From the NCBI RefSeq assembly GCF_015350975.1, contig NZ_JADKRX010000002.1:408004-472003 (forward strand): a stretch of DNA of 64,000 nt, given 5' to 3'. Shown here in pieces: positions 1 through 8,315 of the stretch (position 1 is its first letter; each line of letters starts with the position of its first letter). A program made the translations under genes and the position numbers. The notes beneath the pieces were generated by a model. The model did not search any database. It saw only the letters and a list, made by a program, of their open reading frames with translations, and had not been told where the DNA came from. Source of the DNA: Curtobacterium sp. VKM Ac-1395. GTDB taxonomy: Bacteria; Actinomycetota; Actinomycetes; Actinomycetales; Microbacteriaceae.

Positions 1-705
1 CACGAAGTCGGGGACGATGTCGCCGCCCATGTCGTGCGCCGAGGTCTCGACCTGGCCGTCGCGGAGCACGGCGTCGACGAGCGCGTCGGCGTCGAAGACG
101 TAGTTGCCCATCGACGCGAGGATCTCGCCGGGGGAGTCGGGCAGGCCGGTGGCGTCCTTCGGCTTCTCGAGGAAGGCCTCGATGCGCGTGGGGTCGTCGT
201 CGTCCACCTTGATGACGCCGAACTGGTCGGCGAGGGCGATCGGCTGCCGGATCGCGGCGACGGTGGCGCTGCGGCCGGAGGCGATGTGGGCCTCCACCAT
301 CTGGGAGAAGTCCATCCGGTACACATGGTCGGCACCGACGACGACGACGATGTCCGGACGCTCGTCACGGAGCAGGTTGAGCGACTGCAGGATCGCGTCG
401 GCCGAGCCGGCGAACCAGCGCTTGCCGAGTCGCTGCTGCGCGGGGACGGACGCCACGTAGGACCCGAGCAGGCCCTCCATGCGCCAGGTCTCCGCCACGT
501 GGCGGTCCAGGCTGTGGGACTTGTACTGCGTCAGGACGACGATCTTCTGCAACCCGGAGTTCACCAGGTTCGAGAGCGCGAAGTCGACGAGGCGGAAGTT
601 GCCACCGAACGGGACGGCAGGCTTTGCGCGGTCGGCGGTGAGCGGCATGAGCCGTTTCCCTTCGCCCCCGGCGAGGACGATCCCGAATATCTTCTTCGAT
701 GGCAT
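1..705 (-). CDS. glgC: Glucose-1-phosphate adenylyltransferase, 3' end outside window
   Basis: Makes ADP-glucose from glucose-1-phosphate and ATP, the committed step of bacterial glycogen synthesis in the cytosol. The first 235 residues are present and the C-terminal beta-helix half lies beyond the window edge. The nucleotide-binding signature [19 protein letters not shown] (residues 11-29) and [16 protein letters not shown] (31-46) are diagnostic of the nucleotidyltransferase family and of GlgC in particular. The gene is divergent from glgA across 47 bp, the usual actinobacterial arrangement. On this strand a -10-like TACTGT lies 7 nt before the ATG, so the message is probably leaderless. 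Function is essentially certain. Confidence 0.96.
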   Translation of the reverse strand, partial: MPSKKIFGIVLAGGEGKRLMPLTADRAKPAVPFGGNFRLVDFALSNLVNSGLQKIVVLTQYKSHSLDRHVAETWRMEGLLGSYVASVPAQQRLGKRWFAGSADAILQSLNLLRDERPDIVVVVGADHVYRMDFSQMVEAHIASGRSATVAAIRQPIALADQFGVIKVDDDDPTRIEAFLEKPKDATGLPDSPGEILASMGNYVFDADALVDAVLRDGQVETSAHDMGGDIVPDFV

Positions 706-752
706 GGGGTTCACAGTAGGCGAGCGCACTGGGAACCCGTTACGTTGAACGC
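706..752. promoter_or_regulatory. Divergent glgC/glgA promoter region
   Basis: This 47-bp gap separates two opposed start codons. A minus-strand -10-like TACTGT (713-718) sits 7 nt before the glgC ATG and a plus-strand TACGTT (741-746) sits 6 nt before the glgA GTG. Both genes would therefore be transcribed almost from their first codon, and the two -35 regions must overlap. No clear operator was seen. Confidence 0.5.
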
Positions 753-1949
753 GTGCGAGTCGATCTACTGACCAGGGAGTATCCGCCGGAGGTCTACGGC
801 GGAGCGGGTGTCCACGTGGCCGAACTGACCGCAGCGCTGCGGTCCGGGACGGACACCGAGGTGCGCGTCCGGGCCTTCGGGGCCTTCCGCGACGAGGCCG
901 ACGTGTGGGCGTACCGCACGCCCGAAGGCCTCGAGCAGGCCAACGGCGCGCTGCAGGCGCTCGGCACCGACGTGCAGATCGCCGCGGACGTCGAGGGCGC
1001 CGACGTCGTGCACTCGCACACCTGGTACGCCAACGCGGCCGGGCGCATCGCGCAGCTGACCCACGGCATCCCGCACGTCGTCACCGCCCACTCCCTCGAG
1101 CCCCTGCGCCCGTGGAAGGCCGAGCAGCTCGGCGGCGGCTACCGCCTGTCGAGCTGGATGGAGCGCGAGTCCTTCGTCGAGGCCGACGCCGTCATCGCCG
1201 TGTCGAAGGCCATGCGCGCCGACATCCTCCGCTCGTACCCGTCGATCGACCCCGCCAAGGTGCACGTCGTCTACAACGGCATCGACGTCGAGGAGTGGAA
1301 GCCCGAGGTCGACCACGACGCCGTCCGTGCGCTCGGGATCGACCCGGAGCGCCCGAGCGTCGTCTTCGTCGGGCGCATCACCCGGCAGAAGGGCCTGCCG
1401 TACCTGCTCCGCGCGGTCGCGGCCCTGCCGCCCGAGGTGCAGATCGTCCTGTGCGCCGGCGCGCCGGACACCCCCGAGATCCTCGCCGAGGTCACCGGCC
1501 TGGTCGAGGACCTCCGCCAGCAGCGCGACGGCGTCGTCTGGATCGACCGGATGCTGGCCCACCGCGAGATCGTCAACGTGCTGTCCTCCGGCACCGTCTT
1601 CGTCTGCCCGTCGGTCTACGAGCCCCTCGGCATCGTCAACCTCGAGGCCATGGCCTGCGGCATCCCCGTCGTCGGCTCCGGCACCGGCGGCATCCCCGAG
1701 GTCGTCGCCGACGGTCTCACCGGCCGCATCGTGCCGATCGACCAGGTCACCGACGGCACCGGCACGCCGACGAACCCGGACAAGTACGTCGCCGACCTCG
1801 CCGCCACCCTGAACGAGGTCCTGTCGGACCTCGGCCTCGCCAAGCTGATGGGGCGCGCCGGCCGGCTCCGCGTCGAGAGCGAGTTCACCTGGGACGCGAT
1901 CGCGACGCGGACCCGGGCGGTCTACGACCAGGTCCTGGCGGCTCGCTGA
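753..1949 (+). CDS. glgA: Glycogen synthase, actinobacterial GT4 type
   Basis: Transfers glucose from a nucleotide sugar to an alpha-1,4-glucan. The 398-residue length and the N-terminal [21 protein letters not shown] motif (residues 5-25) mark the short Corynebacterium-type GT4 enzyme rather than the roughly 480-residue GT5 GlgA. The C-terminal donor-binding loop [20 protein letters not shown] contains the conserved glutamates of GT-B retaining transferases. In mycobacteria the homologue (GlgM) can also make maltose-1-phosphate from ADP-glucose, so that role is possible here. The GTG start is chosen because the family begins exactly there and TACGTT lies 6 nt upstream. The gene is paired divergently with glgC. 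Confidence 0.93.
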   Translation: MRVDLLTREYPPEVYGGAGVHVAELTAALRSGTDTEVRVRAFGAFRDEADVWAYRTPEGLEQANGALQALGTDVQIAADVEGADVVHSHTWYANAAGRIAQLTHGIPHVVTAHSLEPLRPWKAEQLGGGYRLSSWMERESFVEADAVIAVSKAMRADILRSYPSIDPAKVHVVYNGIDVEEWKPEVDHDAVRALGIDPERPSVVFVGRITRQKGLPYLLRAVAALPPEVQIVLCAGAPDTPEILAEVTGLVEDLRQQRDGVVWIDRMLAHREIVNVLSSGTVFVCPSVYEPLGIVNLEAMACGIPVVGSGTGGIPEVVADGLTGRIVPIDQVTDGTGTPTNPDKYVADLAATLNEVLSDLGLAKLMGRAGRLRVESEFTWDAIATRTRAVYDQVLAAR

Positions 1950-1973
1950 GGCGAGCTGGCAACCGAACCAGCC

Positions 1974-2018
1974 GGGAGGCCCGGGTGACGTCCGTGACGG
2001 ACGTCACCCGGGCCTCCC
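1974..2018. repeat. 45-bp hairpin, palindrome family member 1
   Basis: Perfect 21-bp arms (1974-1994 and 1998-2018) around a TGA loop, 25 bp after the glgA stop. The outer GGGAGGC/GCCTCCC bases match the dispersed palindrome family seen elsewhere in the window. It can act as a terminator for glgA, but it has no trailing T-run. Confidence 0.8.
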
Positions 2019-2081
2019 GTCCGTTGGTCCCACGGCTGCGACGCGCGCGCCCTGCGGACATCGGGTGACGGTCCGCTCGCG

Positions 2082-2087
2082 TAGGGT
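2082..2087 (+). promoter_or_regulatory. -10 element TAGGGT, leaderless start
   Basis: The hexamer ends 6 nt before the ATG of the ABC ATPase, placing the transcription start at or beside the A of the start codon. Confidence 0.5.
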
Positions 2088-2093
2088 TGGGGC

Positions 2094-2876
2094 ATGCCCT
2101 CGGTTGTGCGCTTGTCAGACGTGTCCGTGGTCCGGAACGGGGCCACCATCCTCGACGCGGTCTCGTGGGAGGTGCAGGACGACGAGCGGTGGGTCGTGCT
2201 CGGCGCGAACGGTGCCGGCAAGACCACGCTGCTCCAGGTCGCGGGGGCCCAGAGCTTCCCGACCTCCGGAGAGGTCGAGGTCCTCGGGACCGAACTCGGC
2301 GGCGCCGACCTGTTCGAACTGCGGCCCCGCATCGGCTTCGCGTCCACCGCGCTCGCCCGTCGCATCCCGGTGACCGAGAAGGTCATCGACGTGGTCCTCA
2401 CCGCCGCGTACTCGGTCACGGGTCGCTGGAACGAGGAGTACGAGGAGCTCGACGTCCGTCGCGCCCAGCGGGTGCTCGACGAGTGGGGCCTCGGGTCCTT
2501 CACCGACCGGACCTTCGGCGAGCTCAGCGACGGCGAGCAGAAGCGCGTGCAGATCGCCCGGGCCGTGATGACCGACCCCGAGATCCTGTTCCTCGACGAG
2601 CCGGCCGCGTCGCTCGACCTCGGCGCCCGCGAGAGCCTGGTGCGCACCCTCGGCGGGTACGCGCAGAGCTCCGACTCGCCCGCGATCGTCATCGTGACGC
2701 ACCACGTCGAGGAGATCCCGGCGGGCTTCACGCACGCGCTGATCCTGGCCTCCGGGCACATCCAGGCCGCCGGACCCATCGACGACGTCCTGACCGACGC
2801 CACCCTGAGCGAGGCCTTCGGCATCGCGCTGACCGTCACGAAGGACGCCGGACGCTTCACGGCACGCGCCGCCTGA
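2094..2876 (+). CDS. Stand-alone ABC transporter ATP-binding protein
   Basis: A single nucleotide-binding domain of 260 residues. Walker A is GANGAGKTT (37-45), the signature is LSDGEQKR, Walker B is ILFLDEPAAS, and the H-loop is THHVEE. The sequence resembles the YlmA/ModF-like group of orphan ATPases, whose substrate is unknown. No permease or binding protein is adjacent, because glgA lies upstream and a ribosomal protein gene downstream. It may energise a remote permease or act as a soluble regulatory ATPase. The ATG is supported by the -10-like TAGGGT 6 nt upstream. ATPase identity is certain; the partner is unknown. Confidence 0.9.
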   Translation: MPSVVRLSDVSVVRNGATILDAVSWEVQDDERWVVLGANGAGKTTLLQVAGAQSFPTSGEVEVLGTELGGADLFELRPRIGFASTALARRIPVTEKVIDVVLTAAYSVTGRWNEEYEELDVRRAQRVLDEWGLGSFTDRTFGELSDGEQKRVQIARAVMTDPEILFLDEPAASLDLGARESLVRTLGGYAQSSDSPAIVIVTHHVEEIPAGFTHALILASGHIQAAGPIDDVLTDATLSEAFGIALTVTKDAGRFTARAA

Positions 2877-2922
2877 GCCGGTCGGACGACGTGTCCTGCT
2901 CCCGTTCGTGCCCGCTGTCTGG

Positions 2923-3006
2923 TAACGTGGACGGCTGGCGTGAGCCGCAGACTTCCGGGGCGACCGCCCCGCTCTCAACACCGCTATCCACCCAAGGAAT
3001 CACCTC
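2923..3006 (+). promoter_or_regulatory. Promoter and structured leader of L31 gene
   Basis: A -10-like TAACGT (2923-2928) would start a leader of roughly 70 nt before the L31 ATG. The leader carries a small GGCT/AGCC hairpin near its start and a GGGGC-GACC-GCCCC hairpin (2957-2970), then an unstructured A/C-rich tract and AAGGAA before the start. Autoregulatory L31 leaders are known in Actinobacteria, so this is a candidate for one. The match was not tested against a covariance model. Confidence 0.45.
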
Positions 3007-3255
3007 ATGAAGACCGAGACCCACCCCGAGTACCGCGCCATCGTCTTCCGCGACCTGGCTTCCGGTGAGACGTTCCTGACGCGTTCGACCGCGAACAGCG
3101 ACAAGACCATCGAGCTCGACGGTGCCACCTACCCGGTGATCGACGTCGAGATCTCGTCCGCATCGCACCCGTTCTACACGGGCAAGCAGCGCATCCTCGA
3201 CTCGGCCGGTCGCGTCGAGAAGTTCAACCAGCGCTTCAAGGGCTTCAGCAAGTAA
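3007..3255 (+). CDS. rpmE2: 50S ribosomal protein L31, type B
   Basis: An 82-residue ribosomal protein of the large subunit. It begins [20 protein letters not shown] and ends with the conserved [12 protein letters not shown] tail, both typical of type B L31. It has no cysteine, so it lacks the CxxC zinc site of type A L31. In many bacteria this zinc-free form replaces the zinc form when zinc is scarce under Zur control; no convincing Zur box was recognised here, so it may simply be the housekeeping copy. It is monocistronic, preceded by a structured leader and followed by a strong hairpin terminator. Confidence 0.96.
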   Translation: MKTETHPEYRAIVFRDLASGETFLTRSTANSDKTIELDGATYPVIDVEISSASHPFYTGKQRILDSAGRVEKFNQRFKGFSK

Positions 3256-3272
3256 GCAGTCCTGCAACGCAC

Positions 3273-3304
3273 ACGGGCGGTCCTCCTTCGGGAGGGCCGC
3301 CCGT
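3273..3304 (+). terminator. Intrinsic-type hairpin after L31 gene
   Basis: 14-bp arms with one G-T wobble (3273-3286 and 3291-3304) around a stable TTCG tetraloop, 17 bp after the stop. There is no T-run, as is common in actinobacteria. Confidence 0.8.
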
Positions 3305-3323
3305 TCGCGTTGCCGGTCCCGTC

Positions 3324-3430
3324 TCCGCAAGACACCGGTGTCCAGCAGGCGCCCTCCGCAAGACACCGGTGTCCAGCAGTCGCGCCGCGGATGTTCGCGG
3401 CGCGGAGCCTGAACACCGGTGTCTTGCGAG
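3324..3430. repeat. GACACCGGTGTC repeat array with internal hairpin
   Basis: Two direct 25-bp copies of TCCGCAAGACACCGGTGTCC plus CAGCAG (3324-3348 and 3355-3379, period 31) are followed by an inverted copy (3411-3430). A perfect 9-bp hairpin, CGCGCCGCG/CGCGGCGCG (3381-3389 and 3396-3404), lies between them. Each copy centres on the self-complementary ACACCGGTGT. The array lies between the convergent L31 and exonuclease genes. Function unknown. Confidence 0.8.
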
Positions 3431-3441
3431 GGGGCGGGGCG

Positions 3442-4188
3442 TCAGTCGGCGGTGCGGTGGGGCCAGCGGCCGTCGGCGATGAAGGAGGGGTCGCGCTTCT
3501 TCCGCATGTACTCCTGGAAGGAGACGGCCTGGTCGGCGCACCAGGCGACCTGCTTGCGGTGGAGTTCCTCGGCCGAGACGGTGAGGTCATCCGGGTACTT
3601 CAGGGCGATGGCCTGGGCGACACGTCCGGCAGCGATGGCGTCCGCACCGGCGTCGTGGGCGTCGGAGAGCGTGACGCCGTAGGTCTCCGCGGCGGCTTCG
3701 AGCGTGCGCTTGCCCTTGCGGTAGGTGTCGAGCGCCTTGTCCATCACGAGCGGGTCGACGACGTTGCCGATGACCGGGGAGGCGATGCCGTGCCGCTTGG
3801 CTTCTCTGTCGAGCAGCGTGAGGTCGTACGGGGCGTTGTAGATCACCAGGGGGATGCCCCGGGCGAAGACGGCCTCGATCGCGAGGACGATCTCCGCGAC
3901 GACCTCCCCAGCAGGACGGCCGTCGGCCTGGGCGCGCTCGGTGCTGATGCCGTGGACCGCCGAGGCCTGCTCGGGGATGGGCACACCGGGGTCGGCGAGC
4001 CAGGCTCCTTCGACGATGCTGCGCCCGGTCATGTCGATCAGGCCCACGTGGGCGGTGACGATCCGGGCGGTCTCGACGTCGATGCCGGTGGTCTCGAGGT
4101 CGAAGACGCCGAGCGCGTGCCACCAGGGCCGTGCTGAGAGGTCCTGAGCGGTGGCCGGGGCGTCCAGCTCGGTTGCGGAGTACGTCAC
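3442..4188 (-). CDS. DnaQ-like DEDDh 3'-5' exonuclease
   Basis: A 248-residue exonuclease-domain protein. The acidic metal ligands of the DEDDh superfamily are present in order: FDLETTG (D30, E32), NAPYDL (D122) and HDAGAD (H178, D183). The family removes 3' nucleotides using two metal ions, either as a polymerase proofreading subunit or as a stand-alone nuclease. No polymerase domain is attached and neighbours give no partner, so a stand-alone repair or RNA-processing role is as likely as proofreading. The start is GTG, with a -10-like TAGCCT 6 nt upstream on this strand. Confidence 0.88.
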   Translation of the reverse strand: MTYSATELDAPATAQDLSARPWWHALGVFDLETTGIDVETARIVTAHVGLIDMTGRSIVEGAWLADPGVPIPEQASAVHGISTERAQADGRPAGEVVAEIVLAIEAVFARGIPLVIYNAPYDLTLLDREAKRHGIASPVIGNVVDPLVMDKALDTYRKGKRTLEAAAETYGVTLSDAHDAGADAIAAGRVAQAIALKYPDDLTVSAEELHRKQVAWCADQAVSFQEYMRKKRDPSFIADGRWPHRTAD

Positions 4189-4194
4189 CCCACG

Positions 4195-4200
4195 AGGCTA
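4195..4200 (-). promoter_or_regulatory. -10 element TAGCCT, leaderless start
   Basis: Reads TAGCCT on the minus strand and ends 6 nt before the exonuclease GTG. Confidence 0.45.
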
Positions 4201-4229
4201 ACCGGAGCGACCGACACCTCGACGCGACG

Positions 4230-4265
4230 CGCCCGCCGGGGGCGAGTGGGGCCTCCCGGCGGGCG
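4230..4265 (-). terminator. Hairpin terminator after treS
   Basis: Perfect 11-bp arms CGCCCGCCGGG/CCCGGCGGGCG (4230-4240 and 4255-4265) with a 14-nt loop, just past the treS stop codon and upstream of the exonuclease gene on the same strand. Confidence 0.7.
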
Positions 4266-4276
4266 TGTGGTGGTGA

Positions 4277-6031
4277 CTACGCGGCGGGTGCCGCCGGCGC
4301 TGCCGGAGCGACCGGCGCCTGCTGCGTCGGTGCGGCACCGACGTGCAGCCAGTAGAACGACTGCGTGCCGAGGGTCAGCGTGACGTTGCCCTCGTCGTCG
4401 AACGACGGGAACGAGGCCCCGCCGAACAGGTCGTAGAGCGGGCGTCCGGCGTACTCGGGTGCCGAGATCGTCGCCGTCGTCGCGTTGACCGCGAAGGAGA
4501 ACACGCAGAGGACGTCCTCGGCGGACGGGCCGAACTGCGTGCCGGCACCTTCCCACGAGCGGACGAACGCCAGGACGCTCTCGTTGTCGGTCTGCTGGAC
4601 GGCCAGGGAGCCCATGCCGAAGACCGGGTGGGCCTTCCGCACGTGGATGACGTTGCGCACCCAGTGCAGCAGGGACCGGGACTGCGCCAGCTGGGCCTCG
4701 ACGTTCACCTGCGCGTAGTTGTAGACCAGCGACTGGACGACGGGCAGGAAGAGCTTGCCCGGGTCGGCGCTCGAGAAGCCCGCGTTGCGGTCCGGCGTCC
4801 ACTGCATCGGCGTGCGCGAGGAGTCGCGGTCCGGCAGCCAGATGTTGTCGCCCATCCCGATCTCGTCGCCGTAGTACAGGAACGGCGAGCCAGGCAGGGA
4901 GAACAGCAGTGCGTGGATGAGCTCGAGCTCGGCGCGGGAGTTGTCGAGCAGGGGCGCGAGACGACGGCGGATGCCGATGTTGGAGCGCATGCGGGGGTCG
5001 TAGCCGTACCAGCCGTACATCGCCTGGCGGTACTCCTCGCTCACCATCTCGAGGGTGAGCTCGTCGTGGTTGCGGAGGAACACCCCCCATGCGGCGCTCT
5101 CGGGCACGTCGAGGGTCTCCGACAGGATCGCGGAGAGCTCCTTGGCGTGCTGGGCACGGAGCGAGTAGAAGATGCGCGGCATCACCGGGAAGTCGAACGC
5201 CATGTGGCACTCGGGCTCCTCGTCGGTGCCGAAGAACGCGGCGGTCTCCCGGGGCCACTGGTTCGCCTCGGCGATGAGCACGCGGCCGGGGTACTCCTCG
5301 TCGACCATCTTGCGCATCTTCTTGATGAACTCGTGGGTCTCCGGCTCGCCCTCGCCGTTGCCCTCTTCCGACTCGAAGAGGTACGGGATCGCGTCGAGGC
5401 GCAGGCCGTCGACGCCGAGGTCGAGCCAGTGCCGGACGACGTCGTAGATGGCCTCGACCACGGCCGGGTTCTCGAAGTTCAGGTCGGGCTGGTGGGAGAA
5501 GAACCGGTGGAAGAAGAACTGGCGACGGACCGGGTCGAACGTCCAGTTCGACTCCTCGGTGTCGACGAAGATGACGCGGATGTTCTCGTAGTGCTCGTCG
5601 GTGTCGCGCCAGACGTAGAAGTCGCCGTAGGGGCCGTCCGGGTCCTCGCGGGACTGCTGGAACCACTCGTGCTGGTCCGACGTGTGGTTGATCACCATGT
5701 CGATGACGATGCGCATGTTGCGCTCGTGCGACTTCGTGACGAGCTCGCGGAACTCCTCGAGCGTGCCGAACTCCGGCAGGATCGACTTGTAGTCGGAGAT
5801 GTCGTAGCCGCCGTCGCGCAGGGGCGAGCGGAAGAACGGCGGGAGCCACAGCGCGTCGACGCCGAGCCACTGCAGGTAGTCGAGGCGGCTGATGAGCCCC
5901 TGGAGGTCGCCGGTGCCGTCGCCGTTCGAGTCCACGAAGGACCGGATCATGCACTCGTAGAACACGGAGCGCTTGTACCAGAGCGGATCGAGCGTCAGTC
6001 CGGGCAGCTGGATCGGGGCTGTGAAGGTCAC
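4277..6031 (-). CDS. treS: Trehalose synthase (maltose alpha-D-glucosyltransferase)
   Basis: A 584-residue GH13 enzyme that interconverts maltose and trehalose. The conserved regions are in place: DMVINHTSDQHEWFQ, DGLRLDAIPYL with the nucleophile D213, LIAEANQWP with the acid/base E255, and FLRNHDELTLE with D323. The length matches single-domain TreS. The GTG start at VTFTAPIQLPGL is chosen because it has a GAGGAG ribosome-binding site just upstream and fits family N-termini; the open frame continues further upstream without homology. The extreme C-terminus is an unusual Ala/Pro-rich tail (APVAPAAPAAPAA). No maltokinase or glgE gene is adjacent, so a link to glycogen via maltose-1-phosphate cannot be shown here. 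Confidence 0.93.
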   Translation of the reverse strand: MTFTAPIQLPGLTLDPLWYKRSVFYECMIRSFVDSNGDGTGDLQGLISRLDYLQWLGVDALWLPPFFRSPLRDGGYDISDYKSILPEFGTLEEFRELVTKSHERNMRIVIDMVINHTSDQHEWFQQSREDPDGPYGDFYVWRDTDEHYENIRVIFVDTEESNWTFDPVRRQFFFHRFFSHQPDLNFENPAVVEAIYDVVRHWLDLGVDGLRLDAIPYLFESEEGNGEGEPETHEFIKKMRKMVDEEYPGRVLIAEANQWPRETAAFFGTDEEPECHMAFDFPVMPRIFYSLRAQHAKELSAILSETLDVPESAAWGVFLRNHDELTLEMVSEEYRQAMYGWYGYDPRMRSNIGIRRRLAPLLDNSRAELELIHALLFSLPGSPFLYYGDEIGMGDNIWLPDRDSSRTPMQWTPDRNAGFSSADPGKLFLPVVQSLVYNYAQVNVEAQLAQSRSLLHWVRNVIHVRKAHPVFGMGSLAVQQTDNESVLAFVRSWEGAGTQFGPSAEDVLCVFSFAVNATTATISAPEYAGRPLYDLFGGASFPSFDDEGNVTLTLGTQSFYWLHVGAAPTQQAPVAPAAPAAPAA

Positions 6032-6136
6032 CGTGCTCCTCGTCGTCAGATACGGACCGGTTGTCACCAGGCCCGCCCCGGACACGATAGGCGCGTCCGG
6101 CCGAACGTGTTCCAGGGTCAGGGCGAACCGCAGTCC

Positions 6137-6142
6137 TAGACT
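6137..6142 (+). promoter_or_regulatory. -10 element TAGACT, leaderless start
   Basis: The hexamer ends 7 nt before the ATG of the alpha/beta hydrolase, which argues for that ATG over the internal one 36 bp downstream. Confidence 0.5.
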
Positions 6143-6149
6143 GACGCGG

Positions 6150-7139
6150 ATGCGATCGCCCGTCCTCTCCCCGTACCAGTCGCTGATGGCCTCGACCCCG
6201 GTCGTGCACCGCGCCGTCGAGGTCGACGGCCGCACCACGCACTACTGGGAGTACGGTCCGACGGACGCCACGCAGACCGTCCTGGCGGTCCACGGGTTCC
6301 GCGGCGACCACCACGGACTCGAGTCCCTCGCCGCACACCTGGTGGGTGTGCGGGTGATCGTGCCGGACCTGCCCGGTTTCGGCGTGTCGGACCCGCTGAC
6401 GGTGTCCGACCTCGACTCCTACGTCGGGTGGCTCCGCGCGTTCCACACCGCCCTGGGTCTCGACCGGAGCGCCGTCGTGCTCGGACACTCGTTCGGCTCG
6501 ATCGTGGTGTCCGCCGCGGTGGCAGCCGGACTCGACACCCGGCTCCTGGTCCTCGTGAACCCGATCGCCGCGCCGGCCCTGCAGGGTCCGCGTGCCGTGG
6601 GCACCGGCATCGCCATCGCGTACTACCGCGCCGGTGCCGCCCTGCCGCGGCCGCTCGGCCTCGGGATCCTGCGCAACCGGGCGATCGTCCGCGCGATGAG
6701 CGTCGCCATGCTGAAGTCGCACGACCCCGACCTGCGACGGTGGGTGCACGACCAGCACGACCGGTACTTCTCCGCCTTCGCCGACCGCACCAGCGTGCTC
6801 GAGGCCTTCCGCACGTCCGTCACCCACGACGTGTCGGAGTACGCGGACCGCATCACCGTCCCCGTGCTGCTCATCGCGGCCGAGCGCGACGACATCACCG
6901 CCGTGCCGGAGCAGCGGGCCCTGGCCGAGCGGCTGCGGGACGCCGAGCTGGTCGTCATCCCGCGGGTCGGGCACCTGGTGCACTACGAGACGCCCGCCGC
7001 CGCCGCGGAGGCGACTCTGCGCCGCATGGCCGACCCCGTGCGGAAGCCGGGCCGGGCGGCCAAGCCGGGTCGAGCCTCCAGGCCGGATAGAAGCGCGTCC
7101 GACCGGGGGAGCGCGTCGGACCGGGGGAGCGCGTCGTGA
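6150..7139 (+). CDS. Alpha/beta hydrolase
   Basis: A 329-residue alpha/beta-hydrolase. It has the oxyanion region VHGFRGDHHGL, the nucleophile elbow GHSFGS, an acid in AAERDDITAVP, and a terminal histidine in VGHLVHYE. The overall pattern fits esterases and haloalkane-dehalogenase-like hydrolases, and the substrate cannot be told. The C-terminus is a lysine/arginine/serine-rich low-complexity tail. An 18-bp tandem duplication within the tail (7093-7110 and 7111-7128) gives the repeated peptide SDRGSA. The stop overlaps the start of the following glycosyltransferase by 4 nt (GTGA), so the two are co-translated. An alternative start is the ATG at 6186. Confidence 0.85.
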   Translation: MRSPVLSPYQSLMASTPVVHRAVEVDGRTTHYWEYGPTDATQTVLAVHGFRGDHHGLESLAAHLVGVRVIVPDLPGFGVSDPLTVSDLDSYVGWLRAFHTALGLDRSAVVLGHSFGSIVVSAAVAAGLDTRLLVLVNPIAAPALQGPRAVGTGIAIAYYRAGAALPRPLGLGILRNRAIVRAMSVAMLKSHDPDLRRWVHDQHDRYFSAFADRTSVLEAFRTSVTHDVSEYADRITVPVLLIAAERDDITAVPEQRALAERLRDAELVVIPRVGHLVHYETPAAAAEATLRRMADPVRKPGRAAKPGRASRPDRSASDRGSASDRGSAS

Positions 7140-8215
7140 CCCGCCTGCGGATCGGCATCGACTGCCGCTACGTCCGCATCGGACGCCACGACGGCATCAG
7201 CCGGTTCACCGCCGGGATCGCCGCGCACCTGCCGGACCGCCACGACGCTGTGCTGCTCGTCAACGACGAACGGCAGCTCGCCTCGCTGCCACCGGACCTG
7301 CCGTGGGAACTCGTGCCGGCGCCGACCGAGCCGGGGGAACCGCTCGTCGCCCGGCGCGTCAACCGACTCGGGCTCGACGCCGTGTTCTCGCCGATGCAGA
7401 CGATGGGGTCGCGCGGACGCTCCTACGCCCTCGTGCTGACGCTGCACGACCTGATCTACTACCGGAACCGCACCCCCCCACGCGAGTTCGCCTGGCCGCT
7501 GCGCCTGGGCTGGCGAGCCTTCCACCTGGCGTGGTGGCCGCAGCGGATGCTGCTGAACGGCGCCGACGGCGTCGTGACGGTCTCCGAGACGACCGCGGGG
7601 CTGATCGCGGACCACCGGCTGACGAAACGACCGGTCACCGTCGCGTACAACGCGGCCGACCCCGCGGCGCCTCGGCCAGTCGGGGGAGCCCGGACGAAGT
7701 CCCTCGTCTACATGGGGTCGTTCATGCCGTACAAGAACGTGGAGACCCTCGCGGCGGCGTTGCCGCTGCTCGGAGCCGACTGGACGCTGCACTGCATGTC
7801 CCGGGTGTCGGCTGCCGACCGGGCGCGCCTCGAGGACCTGGCGCCCGCCGGGGCGATCGTGTTCCACGACGGGGCGTCGGACGAGGAGTACCTCGACGCG
7901 CTGCGGTCCGCAACGGCCCTCGTCACGGCGTCCCACGACGAGGGCTTCGGCATCCCGCTCGTCGAGGCGATGGGCGTCGGCACCCCGGTCGCGGTGAGCG
8001 ACATCCCGATCTTCCGGGAGATCGGCGGCGACGTCGCGGAGTACTTCGACCCGGACTCGCCGTCCGCGGTGGCCGCGGCCGTGCGGCGGCTCGAAGGACG
8101 GTGGGACGAGGCGTCCGCCGCGTCGCTCGACCGTGCGGCGCGGTTCCGGTGGGCGGACTCGGCCGAGCAGGTCGTGCGGGCCGTGGAACGGGCCGTGGCG
8201 GACCGGCGGGGCTGA
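7136..8215 (+). CDS. Glycosyltransferase family 4 protein
   Basis: A 359-residue GT-B glycosyltransferase. The N-terminal acceptor domain starts IGIDCRYVRIGRHDGISRF, and the C-terminal donor domain carries SHDEGFGIPLVEAMGVGTPV with the conserved E-x7-E arrangement of retaining GT4 enzymes. Such proteins use nucleotide-sugar donors for surface polysaccharides or glycolipids. It is translationally coupled to the upstream hydrolase, suggesting a joint role in modifying a glycan or lipid, but the substrate is not deducible. A 25-bp tandem repeat follows directly after the stop codon. Confidence 0.88.
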   Translation: MTRLRIGIDCRYVRIGRHDGISRFTAGIAAHLPDRHDAVLLVNDERQLASLPPDLPWELVPAPTEPGEPLVARRVNRLGLDAVFSPMQTMGSRGRSYALVLTLHDLIYYRNRTPPREFAWPLRLGWRAFHLAWWPQRMLLNGADGVVTVSETTAGLIADHRLTKRPVTVAYNAADPAAPRPVGGARTKSLVYMGSFMPYKNVETLAAALPLLGADWTLHCMSRVSAADRARLEDLAPAGAIVFHDGASDEEYLDALRSATALVTASHDEGFGIPLVEAMGVGTPVAVSDIPIFREIGGDVAEYFDPDSPSAVAAAVRRLEGRWDEASAASLDRAARFRWADSAEQVVRAVERAVADRRG

Positions 8216-8315
8216 GGTCCGTCGGATGCTGTCCGGGACAGGTCCGCCGGACGCTGCCCGGGACAGGTCCGTCGGACGCTGCCCGGGTCAGGTCCGTCAG
8301 ACGCTGCCCGGCACC
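8216..8315. repeat. 25-bp tandem repeat, four copies
   Basis: Four copies (8216-8240, 8241-8265, 8266-8290, 8291-8315) differ at a few positions each. Every unit contains a GTCCGTCGGAC-like palindrome followed by a GCTGCCCGGGACA-like segment. It fills the gap between the convergent glycosyltransferase and membrane-protein genes, and the last unit runs over the stop codon of the latter. Confidence 0.85.

Noticed and set aside
3324..3430. Possible CRISPR array
   Set aside because: Only two direct copies, spacer of about 6 bp, one inverted copy; no cas genes.
4343..6139. Long open frame antisense to trehalose synthase (about 600 residues)
   Set aside because: It is Arg/Val/Asp/Glu-rich without any recognisable domain and lies opposite a fully conserved gene; high GC content produces such frames.
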